A DNA stretch of 64,000 nt from Bubalus kerabau (taxonomy: Eukaryota; Chordata; Mammalia; Artiodactyla; Bovidae): NCBI RefSeq assembly GCF_029407905.1, contig NC_073627.1, positions 123,703,697-123,767,696 on the forward strand. Direction: 5' to 3'. Positions within the stretch are counted from its first letter, which is position 1. Every line of letters starts with the position of its first letter. Position numbers and translations under genes: made by a program. The notes beneath the pieces are model-generated. The model saw only the letters and a program-made list of their open reading frames with translations, was not told where the DNA came from and did no database searches. Below are positions 11,261 to 22,164 of the stretch, one piece after another.

Positions 11261-12339
11261 TATAGGAAAGTGACGTTCCTCTCTCCATTGTCATGCTGAG
11301 TCCTAGAGCCCACTGCATAAGCAGTTTTTATTAAGCACAAGCAAGAGCATGTCCCTGAGGTTGACCATGATGAGAAACATAAGTCACTAAGAAACTAACC
11401 AATTTCTGTGTCAAGATGTAGATCTTTCCTAAGACTCCACCATTCAATCCCTTGAGATTGAAGAAATTCATACTTCTCCTAGTATCAAAGACTACACAAC
11501 TCTTGCTCCAGAATGAAGTACTGAACTGACTGAGAGTTGCTTTAGGAAAACATTCACTTATTACCCTATCTTCATTTTACAGATAAGAAAACACAGGCAA
11601 AGAGAATTTAAGTGAGTTGCCTAAGAGCACACATCAGCAGACATGAAATACAAACTTAATATTTTCAAATTCCCAAAACTGATATTTTTTCACTCTGTTT
11701 TATTGTCTCTCAAATCCATATTAATTGCAGATAAGTCAGTTCTGGGCAGGTTGGATCTGAGGAAAGGGCAGCCTAAATGTGTTCTCTCATCCTCGCAGAC
11801 AAAGGTCATCAAATAATATTTAAAAGGTACCTGGTAGACAGCTTACAAGGCCTCTCATTCTCCCACAGTTTCTAGTCTGAAAGAATATTTGTGCAAACCA
11901 GAATGTGAGCTGTTAGTAAATAACCTGAAGCTATTTATTAATTGGGGGTAAATTAAAATGCAATTGAGTTTGGTTCTGCAAACAAGCTCATAGAATCCAA
12001 CACACCCAGATGGTCTTGCAGGATAGGGGAAGAGAGAGTGAGAAAGAGAAACATTCTGATATTACCTTCCTGCAGTAGAAAAAATTCCTACTAGGATGAC
12101 AGGCACAGATTTAATGGTTGTGGCTTTATCACTAACTGGTTGTTTGTTTCCTTCAGCCAGTCATTACTTTTGTATGGACCCCAGCTACCTAGCTTATCTG
12201 CCTTTAAGCTGGAGCTGAGAAGGGTGGGTGTGAGGACATGATGATATAAAAGAAACATAGAGGAAAAAAAATTCAATACCAACACAACAGAACATTAAGA
12301 AACTTTGTTGAATAAATCAGTAATATAAATAACAATCTG
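10756..12339. other. Mostly unassigned DNA with a MIR fragment
   Basis: There is no gene. About 11548-11640 reads like the reverse strand of MIR (TTTTACAGATAAGAAAACAC then TTAAGTGAGTTGCC). A pure A-run is listed separately. The GC-richer block 10780-11200, directly upstream of the A-run, could be a retrocopy body, but I recognise no gene in it. Confidence 0.45.
11225..11258 (+). repeat. Poly(A) tract of 34 bases
   Basis: An uninterrupted A-run sits shortly after another A-rich run (about 11208-11217). Such a tract usually marks the 3' end of a retroposed sequence. The upstream sequence is not a SINE or LINE I recognise, and no target duplication is visible. Confidence 0.9.
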
Positions 12340-12490
12340 GAGTATTAGAAAAACAATGACCTCTGAAGTCACATAAGCTGTGATAATTAAGCAAATTAAT
12401 TCAAATATAACCTCTACCATTAACTAAACCTTTGATCTTGAGCAAGTTTCTCCTATTAGTTTCAGTTTTCTCATCTCTACACCAGGGCTC
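12340..12490 (+). mobile_element. MIR fragment
   Basis: The sequence follows the MIR core: loss of ... CCTCTACCATTAACTAAACC, then TTGATCTTGAGCAAGTT and TTTCAGTTTTCTCATC. It is diverged, as expected for this old mammalian SINE. Confidence 0.65.
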
Positions 12491-12693
12491 ATACTGCCAA
12501 ACTCAGAATAAGGGGCAGGCTGGCTGTCTCCCAGGGTACTCAGGTATGGCAGTGCTGGAAGGTCAGTGGATTAGATGGAAAACCTAGCACTAGCTGATTT
12601 GAGTTCCCAAATATGCCTTCTAGTGAAGCCTGGTGACATGTCCTTGGTTCCCTTTTAACCAAAATAGAGTCTTCTAGTAGACATTTTAAAAAT

Positions 12694-13123
12694 AGAAAAC
12701 ATACATCAGTTCAGATCAGTTCAGTCACTCAGTCGTGTCCGACTCTTTGTGATCCCAGGAATCACAGCACTCCAGGCCTCCCTGTCCATCACCAACTCCC
12801 GGAGTTCACTCAAACTCACGTCCATCGAGTTGGTGATGCCATCCAGCCATCTCATCCTCTGTCATCCCCTTCTCCTCCTGCCCCCAATCCCTCCCAGCAT
12901 CAGAGTCTTTTCCAATGAGGCAACTCTTCGCATGAGGTGGCCAAAGTACTGGAGTTTCAGCTTTAGCATCATTCCTTCCAAAGAAATCCCAGGGCTGATC
13001 TCCTTTAGAATGGACTGGTTGGATCCCCTTGCAGTCCAAGGGACCCTCGAGAGTCTTCTCCAACACCACAGTTCAAAAGCATCTATTCTTCGGTGCTAAG
13101 CTTTCTTCACAGAAAACATACAT
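12694..13123 (-). mobile_element. BovB LINE, 5'-truncated, with 13-bp TSD
   Basis: About 404 bp of the BovB 3' end in reverse orientation (12707-13110). The flanks duplicate AGAAAACATACAT at 12694-12706 and 13111-13123. The tail has mixed CAGTT/CAGATC repeats. The antisense frames at 12749-13099 and 12806-13069 are shadows of it. Confidence 0.95.
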
Positions 13124-13344
13124 ATGTCACTCTGAATAAATAAATGTACATATAAATAATATGTTGGATTAGGGTGTAGTGCAGTAATAATTCTGGAAGG
13201 TCGATGGCTCAAAAAATAAGGGTTTATGTCTCAGTGTTTTATGTAGGCTGGTTGACTGTTCTTCAACCTGAACTTTTGTCACCTATGAAATACATGGTAT
13301 TTCCACGTTTACTACAGTAAGTAAATAAAGATATAGAAGATGTA

Positions 13345-13548
13345 TGCTGAGTCACTTTAGTCATGTTTGACTCTGCAACCCTATGGACTGTAGCCCACTA
13401 ACCTCCTCAGTCCATGGGATTCTCCAGGCAAGAATACAGGAGTGGGTTGCCATGCCCTCCTCCAGGAGATCTTCCTAACCCAGAGATCGCACCCACTCCT
13501 CTTGCATTACAGGCAGATTCTTTATCACTGAGGTACCACGGAAGCCCC
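13345..13548 (-). mobile_element. Bov-tA SINE
   Basis: A full-length SINE in reverse, from the AGTCACTTTAGTCATG end to the complement of the tRNA-like head (GTACCACGGAAGCCCC). It is moderately diverged and I see no clear target duplication. Confidence 0.9.
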
Positions 13549-13862
13549 TGGCATTTGCTCATGTTGTTTTAAAGTGGCATTCATTATTTCTGCTCCCAGT
13601 CTCTTGGATAAAATTTTGGTATGAATCAACTTAACTGGGAAATGTAAGGAATACCTTCTGGGCCTCAGATGGCATAATATTTACCAGCTTAGAATTCTAC
13701 CAAAAATTTAGAGAAGAGCTAACACCTATCCTGCTGAAACTCTTCCAGAAAATTGCAGAGGATGGTAAACTTCCAAACTCATTCTATGAGGTCACCATCA
13801 CCTTAATACCAAAACCTGACAAAGATCCCACAAAAAAAGAAAACTACAGGCCAATATCACTG

Positions 13863-16079
13863 ATGAACATAGATGCAAAAATCCTTAACAAAATTCTAGC
13901 AATCAGAATCCAACAACACATTAAAAAGATCATACACCATGACCAAGTGGGCTTTACCCCAGGGATGCAAGGATTCTTCAATATCCGCAAATCAATCAAT
14001 GTAATACACCACATTAACAAATTGAAAAATAAAAGCCATATGATTATCTCAATAGATGCAGAGAAAGCCTTTGACAAAATTCAACATCCATTTATGATCA
14101 AAACTCTCCAGAAAGCAGGAATAGAAGGAACATACCTCAACATAATAAAAGCTATATATGACAAACCCACAGCAAACATTATCCTCAATGGTGAAAAATT
14201 GAAAGCATTTCCTCTAAAGTCAGGAACAAGACAAGGGTGCCCACTTTCACCATTACTATTCAACATAGTTTTGGAAGTTTTGGCCACAGCAATCAGAGCA
14301 GAAAAAGAAATAAAAGGAATCCAAATTGGAAAAGAAGAAGTAAAGCTCTCACTGTTTGCAGATGACATGATCCTCTACATAGAAAACCCTAAAGACTCCA
14401 CCAGAAAATTACTAGAACTAATCAATGACTATAGTAAAGTTGCAGGATATAAAATCAACACACAGAAATCCCTTGCATTCCTATACACTAATAATGAGAA
14501 AACAGAAAGAGAAATTAAGGAAACAATTCCATTCACCATTGCAATGGAAAGAATAAAATACTTAGGAATATATCTACCTAAAGAAACTAAAGACCTATAT
14601 ATAGAAAACTATAAAACACTGGTGAAAGAAGTCAAAGAGGACACTAACAGATGGAGAAATATACCATGTTCATGGATTGGAAGAATCAATATAGTGAAAA
14701 TGAGTATACTACCCAAAGCAATCTATAGATTCAATGCAATCCCTATCAAGCTACCAACAGCATTCTTCACAGAGCTAGAACAAATAATTTCACAATTTGT
14801 ATGGAAATACAAAAAACCTCGAATAGCCAAAGCGATCTTGAGAAAGAAGAATGGAACTGGAGGAATCAACCTACCTGACTTCAGGCTCTACTACAAAGCC
14901 ACAGTTATCAAGACAGTATGGTACTTGCACAAAGACAGAAATATAGATCAATGGAACAAAATAGAAAGCCCAGAGATAAATCCATGCACATATGGACACC
15001 TTATCTTTGACAAAGGAGGCAAGAATATACAATGGATTAAAGACAATCTCTTTAACAAGTGGTGCTGGGAAATCTGGTCAACCACTTGTAAAAGAATGAA
15101 ACTAGAACACTTTCTAACACCATACACAAAAATAAACTCAAAATGGATTAAAGATCTCAACGTAAGACCAGAAACTATAAAACTCCTAGAGGAGAACATA
15201 GGCAAAACTCTCTCTGACATACATCACAGCAGGATCCTCTATGACCCACCTCCCAGAATATTGGAAATAAAAACAAAAATAAACAAATGGGACCTAATTA
15301 ACCTTAAAAGCTTCTGCACATCAAAGGAAACTATTAGCAAGGTGAAAAGACAGCCTTCAGAATGGGAGAAGATAATAGCAAATGAAGCAACTGGCAAACA
15401 ACTAATCTCAAAAATATACAAGCAACTCCTACAGCTCAACTCCAGAAAAATAAATGACCCAATCAAAAAATGGGCCAAAGAACTAAATAGACATTTCTCC
15501 AAAGAAGACATACAGATGGCTAGCAAACACATGAAAAGATGCTCAACATCACTCATTATCAGAGAAATGCAAATCAAAACCACTATGAGGTACCATTTCA
15601 CACCAGTCAGAATGGCTGCGATCCAAAAGTCTACAAGTAAGAAATGCTGGAGAGGGTGTGGAGAAAAGGGAACCCTCTTACACTGTTGGTGGGAATGCAA
15701 ACTAGTACAGCCACTATGGAGAACAGTGTGGAGATTCCTTAAAAAACTGGAAATAGAACTGCCTTATGATCCAGCAATCCCACTGCTGGGCATACACACT
15801 GAGGAAACCAGAAGGGAAAGAGACACGTGTACCCCAATGTTCATCGCAGCACTGTTTATAATAGCCAGGACATGGAAGCAACCTAGATGTCCATCAGCAG
15901 ATGAATGGATAAGAAAGCAGTGGTACATATACACAATGGAGTATTACTCAGCCATTAAAAAGAATACATTTGAATCAGTTCTAATGAGGTGGATGAAACT
16001 GGAGCCTATTATACAGAGTGAAGTAAGCCAGAAAGAAAAACACCAATACAGTATACTAATGCATATATATGGAATTTAG
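13863..16079 (+). CDS. LINE-1 ORF2p, C-terminal part (reverse transcriptase and Cys-rich domain)
   Basis: The frame is open for 738 codons from the ATG at 13863, and also upstream in frame to the truncation at about 13694. It lacks the N-terminal endonuclease (full ORF2p is about 1,275 residues). The RT domain fills the first half: the active-site box FADD is at residues 165-168 and the RQGCPLSPLLF block lies just before it. The C-terminal Cys-rich motif is present as C595, C599, H607 and C612. In full elements ORF2p nicks DNA and copies L1 RNA at the nick. This copy has no endonuclease, no ORF1 and no 5' promoter, so it cannot move itself. The chosen ATG is internal to ORF2 and not a native start. 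No inactivating stop is present in the 3' part, which indicates recent insertion. It is a transposon remnant, not a host gene. Confidence 0.9.
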   Translation: MNIDAKILNKILAIRIQQHIKKIIHHDQVGFTPGMQGFFNIRKSINVIHHINKLKNKSHMIISIDAEKAFDKIQHPFMIKTLQKAGIEGTYLNIIKAIYDKPTANIILNGEKLKAFPLKSGTRQGCPLSPLLFNIVLEVLATAIRAEKEIKGIQIGKEEVKLSLFADDMILYIENPKDSTRKLLELINDYSKVAGYKINTQKSLAFLYTNNEKTEREIKETIPFTIAMERIKYLGIYLPKETKDLYIENYKTLVKEVKEDTNRWRNIPCSWIGRINIVKMSILPKAIYRFNAIPIKLPTAFFTELEQIISQFVWKYKKPRIAKAILRKKNGTGGINLPDFRLYYKATVIKTVWYLHKDRNIDQWNKIESPEINPCTYGHLIFDKGGKNIQWIKDNLFNKWCWEIWSTTCKRMKLEHFLTPYTKINSKWIKDLNVRPETIKLLEENIGKTLSDIHHSRILYDPPPRILEIKTKINKWDLINLKSFCTSKETISKVKRQPSEWEKIIANEATGKQLISKIYKQLLQLNSRKINDPIKKWAKELNRHFSKEDIQMASKHMKRCSTSLIIREMQIKTTMRYHFTPVRMAAIQKSTSKKCWRGCGEKGTLLHCWWECKLVQPLWRTVWRFLKKLEIELPYDPAIPLLGIHTEETRRERDTCTPMFIAALFIIARTWKQPRCPSADEWIRKQWYIYTMEYYSAIKKNTFESVLMRWMKLEPIIQSEVSQKEKHQYSILMHIYGI

Positions 16080-16420
16080 AAAGATGGTAACAATAACCCT
16101 GTGTACAAGACAGCAAAAGAGACACTGATGTATAGAACAGTCTTATGGACTCTGTGGGAGAGGGAGAGGGTGGGAAGATTTGGGAGAATGGCATTGAAAC
16201 ATGTAAAATATCATGTATGAAACGAGTTGCCAGTCTAGGTTCGATGCACGATACTGGATGCTTGGGGCTGGTGCACTGGGACAACCCACAGGGATGGAAT
16301 GGGGAGGGAGGAGGGAGGAGGGTTCAGGATGGGGAACACATGTATACCTGTGGCGGATACATTTTGATATTTGGCAAAACTAATACAATTATATAAAGTT
16401 TAAAAATAAAATTAAAAAAA

Positions 16421-16551
16421 TATATATATGTATGTGAATTTAGAGCATGCCACAAAGAGAAATGTACAGAAAGACAATGGATCTTATTTAAATAATAAAA
16501 TTTCTATTATTCTTCTAAAAAAATAAAATAAAATAGAATCTAAAATGCATT
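16421..16551 (+). other. Candidate 3'-transduced genomic segment
   Basis: The segment is AT-rich and unlike L1. It begins with a short TA/TG run and contains AATAAA at 16494, 16522 and 16527. It lies inside the L1 target-site duplication, between the L1 A-tail and the terminal poly(A). It should be a copy of DNA lying just 3' of the source L1 elsewhere in the genome. Confidence 0.8.
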
Positions 16552-16599
16552 AAAAAAAAAAAATATTTACCAGCTTAGATACCTGATGTCTGAGTATAG

Positions 16600-16700
16600 C
16601 ATCAATATTATGCAGTGATTGTGAGAATTACATTAAATAACTTACAGTAAGAACCTAGCCCAGGATCTGGCATATACTTAGTGATCAGTAATCACTAGTC
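16600..16700 (+). mobile_element. MIR 3' fragment
   Basis: GTGAGAATTACATTAAATAA is followed by an AGCCCAGGATCTGGCATATA-like stretch. This parallels the end of MIR (…GTGCCTGGCACATAGTA…). Confidence 0.55.
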
Positions 16701-16754
16701 TCTTTTTCCCACCCCCAAACACAAAGGTGAACTTTGCCAATCCTGCAGAATTAA

Positions 16755-17054
16755 CCACAACAACCTGCTGCTGCTGCTGCTGCTAAGTCACTTCGGTCGT
16801 GTCCAACTCTGTGTGACCCCAGAGATGGCAGCCCACCAGGCTCCCCCGTCCCTGGGATTCTCCAGGCAAGAACACTGGAGTGGGTTGCCATTTCCTTCTC
16901 CAATGCATGAAAGTGAAAAGTGAAAGTGAAGTCGCTCAGTCTGTCCGATTCCTAGTGACCCCATGGACTGTAGCCCACCAGGCTCCTCCGTCCATGGGAT
17001 TTTCCAGGCAAGAGTACTGGAGTGGGGTGCCATTGCCTTCTCCCACAACAACCT
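16755..17054 (-). mobile_element. BOV-A2 dimeric SINE with 12-bp TSD
   Basis: Two Bov-A monomers are joined by the GTGAAAAGTGAAAGTGAAGT linker, in reverse, with a GCT repeat (complement of the AGC tail) at the left. The flanks duplicate CCACAACAACCT at 16755-16766 and 17043-17054. BOV-A2 is restricted to ruminants. Confidence 0.96.
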
Positions 17055-17209
17055 ATGTACTCCTAACTACTACAGCCAAAGCACTCTTACATCTTGCTCA
17101 GGGCACCAGAAAGAGTGAGACTGAAAATGATAACTGCATCCCCATGACAACATGCAGCCCAGCTTTCATATCAGCAAGGTTATAAATGTATAGCGTAACG
17201 TTCATATGC

Positions 17210-17725
17210 TGAGGGTCCTTCTATGGTTACCCAAGTGTTAAGAAAATAGTTGAAACTCCTTAATGTAACACACTTTATAGAGCTGTTACTCCAACCTCCC
17301 TCACTTGGATCACAACGCCTCACTCACACTCACTCTCCACTTCAGCTCTGACAAATAGGCTCAGTGTCCCCAGACAACTGTTTTATGTCATGTCTCTGCA
17401 TAAGCAAGAGCTGATGAATTTTCCAGGAATGTCTTAAATCACTCTTCACCTACAACTTGTGCTTTATTTAAACCTCATCTTTTCTGAAATGCTTTCTCTG
17501 GCTTTACCAAGATGCCCCCAGATGTAAGCCTCACAGCACCATCTGCATTCTTATATCACAAATTATTGAATTACAAACACTGGCCCAAGGGTCTATCTCC
17601 CCACTTTCAAGGTAGAATTTCACAGGAGGCCAGAGCTATGTTGTCTTCAATGCAGGACCTGCAGGGCGTAATAAGGTGCTTGGCACACTGTAGGGACAAA
17701 GAGTCAAAAAATCAATGAATGACAA
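17210..17725 (+). mobile_element. L2 LINE 3' region
   Basis: The old sequence has the usual L2 3' landmarks in order: a TCTGAAATGCTTTCTCTGGC-like stretch, AAGCCTCACAGCACCATCTG, and near the end TGCTTGGCACACTGTAGG followed by an AATCAATGAATGA tail. Confidence 0.6.
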
Positions 17726-17924
17726 CCTCATTTTGTCTTTTGCTTCATATATCAGATCACAATCTCTTCCTGTGCTCTGACTCCTAGATTTTCCAGCAAA
17801 TTGCAACCCAAATATGCTACCTCTCTGTCAATTACTGGCTTCAGATGCTTTGGGCCACTTCTGACTCCAGCTGGGCAAAGTCCCAATCTGCATTTGATGA
17901 CCAAGTTTAAGGGATGGACAGTGC

Positions 17925-18065
17925 ATTGTTTGCAACCAGAAAGGCCTGGAACCAAATCCAAATCCTAGTAAGTAGGATTACTACTTACTATTTGTGTGAA
18001 TTCAGGTAGAGTCTGTTAAACTCTACCACCTCATTTGTCTCACAAGGAGATTAAGACTTCTGTTT
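17925..18065 (+). mobile_element. MIR fragment
   Basis: GGCCTGGAACCAAATCCAAA leads into TTACTATTTGTGTGAATTCA and CCACCTCATTTGTCTCA. This is the MIR order of landmarks, diverged. Confidence 0.6.
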
Positions 18066-18714
18066 CCACACCATGGAGCTACTGTGGATATCAAAAAGGA
18101 ATTCTAATTTTTTTATCTACTGTATTTTCATCCAAGTGGAAAAACAAAATCTATTTCCTAGAAGTCCCCTTGGGCAGGGAAGAGATTGTTTTCCCAGGAA
18201 ATTTCTTTAAAAGCTGATTGAAATAACATACAAGACCAAAAGAGGCCTGAGTATGGACATCACACTGTAAGTGACAAAAAATTACTCCTTAAGGGCAGCA
18301 GAAAAGAAAGCAACAGGGAAGAAATGAAAGAAAGAAGAGTCAGGAATGATGGCCAACTTCTCTGTGACCCCCCAATTTTTAATTAAGTCTCAGAACATGG
18401 AATATACATTTTAGAGTATCTAATAATATACCCTGTCACATAATAAGTCCATTTCCTTCTCCAAATAATATATGCTGTCACGTAATAAGTAGACTATAAA
18501 CCATAGATGCAACTACCATTTAAAGTGCTGCATTATTATTAACCCAGACTCAGCTACCAGTCAATTCCACAGTTTTGCAGAAGGGTTAGTTGAAAACTGG
18601 AAATATCCACCAGACCTTTTGTCCTATTTCTCACTCTAGGATAATTTCTCACTTGTATCCTGATTTTCTTTGTTTATAGTTCTCTATCCAGGGTCTTTCA
18701 TTGACTGTCACCTT
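18066..18714. other. Unassigned stretch
   Basis: There is no gene and no repeat I can name. It includes two similar AATAATATA…TGTCAC(A/G)TAATAAGT phrases near 18420 and 18465, possibly a short diverged tandem duplication. Confidence 0.4.
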
Positions 18715-19006
18715 CTTATGAATTTTACTGAAGTTCAATTTGTGTACAAGAAATAGCATCCATTTAAAACATACTGTTCATGAGTTCTGACACATGTATA
18801 CATCCTTTCTATGTGCATGCACAAACAAAAAAAAAAAAACCCACACAATCAGATACAGATCATTTGCATTAAACTCAAAGTTTCCTTGGGCCCCTTTGTA
18901 GTCCCTGCCTTTGTGCCCTTGCCCCCGGTAAGCACTTGTATCCCTAGAAAAATCAAATGATCTAAATTTATAAGTATAATAGAACAGTGTGGTGAACATT
19001 TGGGTT

Positions 19007-19044
<38 letters not shown>

Positions 19045-19540
19045 ATTTTATTTTTAAACTTAACATAACTGTATTAGATTTGCCAAATATCAAAATGAAT
19101 CCGCCACAGGTATACATGTGTTCCCCATCCTGGGTTGTTTTTTTATATTGTGAATAATGTTGATATGAATGTTCACATATAGGTTTTTATAGGGACAAGT
19201 ATGCTTTCATTTTTCTTTGGTGTACATGTAAGATTGGAGTGACTTAACTGATATGCTAGATGTATATCTAATCTTTAAGAAACTTTCAAAAAGTTTTCAA
19301 CAGTGGTTGTAGCACTTTATATTCACCATCAGCAATATATGAGAATACCAGTTGTTCCACATCCTTAACACTTGGTATTGTCAGTCCATTTAATTCCAGC
19401 CATTCTAATGAGTGCTATCTCACTAGAGGTAGAGGTATCTCATTGTCTTAATCTTCATTTTCCTGATATCTAGTGGTGGTAAGTATCTTTTCTGTATATT
19501 TTCTTTTGTCTTCTATTGACTTTGAAGATCCTTGAGAATG
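18715..19540 (-). mobile_element. Old LINE-1 3' part
   Basis: Reverse-strand old L1 (AACAGTGGTTGTAGCACTTT, then CATCCTTAACACTTGGTATT, typical of the antisense ORF2 3' end). It is split by the young L1 tail at 19001-19144. Confidence 0.7.
19001..19144 (-). mobile_element. Very short LINE-1 3' end with 14-bp TSD
   Basis: A long T-run and ~100 bp of L1 3' UTR in reverse lie between copies of TGGGTTGTTTTTTT (19001-19014 and 19131-19144). Part of this duplication is T-rich, so its effective length is shorter. Confidence 0.85.
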
Positions 19541-19731
19541 TTCCTTACTGGTTCTATACGTATACTGTCCCTACTGTTATTCTGAGGAATCACCTTCACA
19601 GCCTTAACCTTCTAAATGCTGAGTATACTCCTTTCTTATATTACCCTTCCTGATTTAGGCTGGTCATTTGGATTTATTTTTAGATGTGCACTCCTCTTTT
19701 CACCTATGATATAAGAATTTGCGAAATATTA

Positions 19732-19825
19732 ATCCCAGGGATTGGGGAGCCTGGTAGGCTGCCATCTATGAGGTCACACAGAATCGGACACAACTGAAGT
19801 GACTTAGCAGCAGCAGCAGCAACAC
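19732..19825 (+). mobile_element. Bov-A SINE, 3' half
   Basis: CCCAGGGATTGGGGAGCCTG through GTGACTTAGCAGCAGCAGCA. The element is 5'-truncated and ends in an AGC repeat tail. Confidence 0.85.
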
Positions 19826-20295
19826 TTGGGGACAATGTATTTCAAAGACACATTGAGTAGATCAACTATATACTTTACTAAGTAAATAAAAATTGAAAAA
19901 ATGTTGTTTCAACAGATAAAAAGTTTTGCTCAGTTTAGGAGCTGATTTATATGGATGTCAATTTTATTGATTACTTTTATATAATTTCAAGGTTTCAGAT
20001 TGGAATATGCTGTATTTATTTTAAAATCTGCATCTAGCTTGGGAAATCCTAGACTAATTGCTTAGCTTCTCAGCCAAGCCAATAATAGTGAACTTCTGCC
20101 TACTTTCCATGGATTTACTATCAAAATTAGGAGTTAGAAGAACTTGAATAGGCAAACAAATGTACCACAGTTAAGCTATATTACAATTCTTAGTGATATA
20201 GATTCTTAAAATAAAATGAATACTTAATATATTTGTCTCCAGGTGCATTAAATTTAAAAGCATCCATTTCCCTCCATGAATTCAAAATTAAAATG
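19826..20295. other. Unassigned AT-rich stretch
   Basis: There is no gene or nameable repeat between the SINE and the BovB element. Confidence 0.4.
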
Positions 20296-21117
20296 ACAGT
20301 AATCAAGATTGCCGGGAGAAATATCAATAACCTCAGACATGCAGATGACACCACCCTTGTGGCAGAAAGTGAAGAGGAACTAAAGAGCCTCTTGATGAAA
20401 GTGAAAGAGGAGAGTGAATAAGTTGGCTTAAAGATCAACATTCAGAAAACTAAGATCATGGCATCTGATCCCATCACTTCATGGGAAATAGATGGGGAAA
20501 CAGTGGGAAGAGTGTCAGACTTTATTTTTCTCGGCTCCAAAATCACTGCAGATGGTGATTGCAGCCATGAAATTAAAAGACACTCCTTGGAAGGAAAGTT
20601 ATGACCAACCTAGACAGCATATTAAAAAGCAGAGATATTACTTTGCCAACAAAGGTCCGTCTAGTCAACACTATGGTTTTTCCAGTGGTCATGTATGGAT
20701 GTGAGAGTTGGACTGTGAAGAAAGCTGAGCGCCGAAGAATTGATGCTTTTGAACTGTGATGCTCGAGAAGACTCTTGTGAGTCACTTGGACTGCAAGGAG
20801 ATCCAACCAGTCCATCCTAAAGGAAACCAGTCCTAGGTGTTCATTGGAAAGACTGATGCTGATGCTGAAACTCCAATACTTTGGCTACCTCATGCAAAGA
20901 GTTGACTGATTGGAAAAGACCCTGATGCTGGGAGGGACTGGGGGCAGGAGGAGAAGGGGACGACAGAGGATGAGATGGCTGGATGGCATCACTGACCCGA
21001 TGGACCTGAGTTTGAGTGAACTCTGGGAGTTGGTGATGGACAGGAAGGCCTGACATGCTGCGATTCATAGGATCGCAAAGAGTCAGACATGACTGAGCAA
21101 CTGAACTGAACTGAATA
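20296..21117 (+). mobile_element. BovB LINE, 3' ~820 bp
   Basis: It begins near the RT catalytic region: the frame at 20233-20421 reads a HADDTTL-like box, with the usual Tyr changed to His. It runs to the BovB 3' end GACTGAGCAACTGAACTGAA. A premature stop follows the EEESE codons, and a small deletion after GAAATTAAAAGA (20581) shifts the frame. It is dead. Confidence 0.93.
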
Positions 21118-22164
21118 AGAGCAAAGAAATTCTGAAGAATGAAAATATAACTCAGATGGCCTCATGCTGACAAAATAAAATTGTGATGGATGAAATCCAC
21201 AACATTCTTCTGAGAACCTTGTTCCATTGATCTAGAGTGTTGGAGGTGTCTATTCTACTGAGTGGGACATAGGCCATGAATATTCATTTTCATGTTGTGT
21301 AGCAAGATGGGAAAAAGAAAACATCTGTTTATCATAGTGTTTTCAAATATTTGATAATGAAAGGTGTTCATAAATATATATACAAATGTTTAATGAATGC
21401 ATATACCTTAGTGCATATGTATAGTTTTCAAATGTGGTTTTCAAATATGAAAGTAAGTCTTTATTGAAAAACTTGCATTTTCTTCTGAAATTAAAAAAAA
21501 ATGGGTTTTGAGAATGTATTTTTTTAAAAACCACAACTTAGAGAAAAGTAAAATACATTCATCTTCATTACAGAGAAAGTTAAGGTCTCTCTGACCTTAG
21601 GAAGTAAGATGTCATTCAGGACCACCAGGGTTGGATGAATCTTCATTCCCTAGCAAGATTTCTCTCTGGTAAATCTAACCACCATTTTCATCTAATTCAC
21701 AAATCCTTTTTCCATTTTTCTCTTTAACATTTATGTTCCTATGTGGTCTAAAAGTTAAGAGCCTAGAGATCATGCTAATGAATACCACAATTCTGCTTTG
21801 AGAATATGTCCTGGAAAGGAATTCCTAAATTTTCAACATTAAAAATAGAGAAATCCTAATAGCATCTGTTTCTAATAATACACTCTAAACCAAGCATGCT
21901 GCAAATGGTCTATTTTGGTTATAGTTACTAAAAAAAGAACACAAACATTTTTCTATAGAACTTGCATTAAATCAGCCAGCGTTTTTAGAAACTGATGGGA
22001 AAACTGAGGTGCAGAAAGGTTATATAATTTGCTAAAGCTAACACAGCTAATGACAAAGTCAGACTGAAAACCAAAGTCTTCTGGCTGTCATGATGAGAAA
22101 AAACTTAGTCAAATGAGAGTGTTAGAGTATGCAAACTAGAAAACTAATTGCTTGAATAATTAAG
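21118..22164. other. Unassigned DNA with a MIR fragment
   Basis: There is no gene. About 21980-22085 reads as reverse-strand MIR (GGGAAAACTGAGGTGCAGAA, then GCTAACACAGCTAATGAC). The rest is AT-rich and unassigned. Confidence 0.5.

Larger units (their letters stand above)
13676..16579 (+). mobile_element. LINE-1, 5'-truncated, with probable 3' transduction and 18-bp TSD
   Basis: An exact 18-bp duplication (AATATTTACCAGCTTAGA) lies at 13676-13693 and 16562-16579. Inside it are the last ~2.4 kb of ORF2 (13694-16079), the L1 3' UTR and a first A-rich end at about 16405-16420. About 130 bp of non-L1 sequence (16421-16551) follows, then a second poly(A) run touching the duplication. AATAAA occurs at 16522 and 16527, about 20 bp before the second A-run. 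This is the layout expected when the source L1 transcript read through its own poly(A) site and used a downstream genomic one. The open ORF2 and clean duplication make it one of the youngest elements in the window. Confidence 0.93.

Noticed and set aside
15239..15700. 153-codon minus-strand frame, also seen on the plus strand at 30008-30469
   Set aside because: Both are the antisense of the same ORF2 region in two young L1 copies. They are alike because the L1s are alike, not because an antisense protein is kept.
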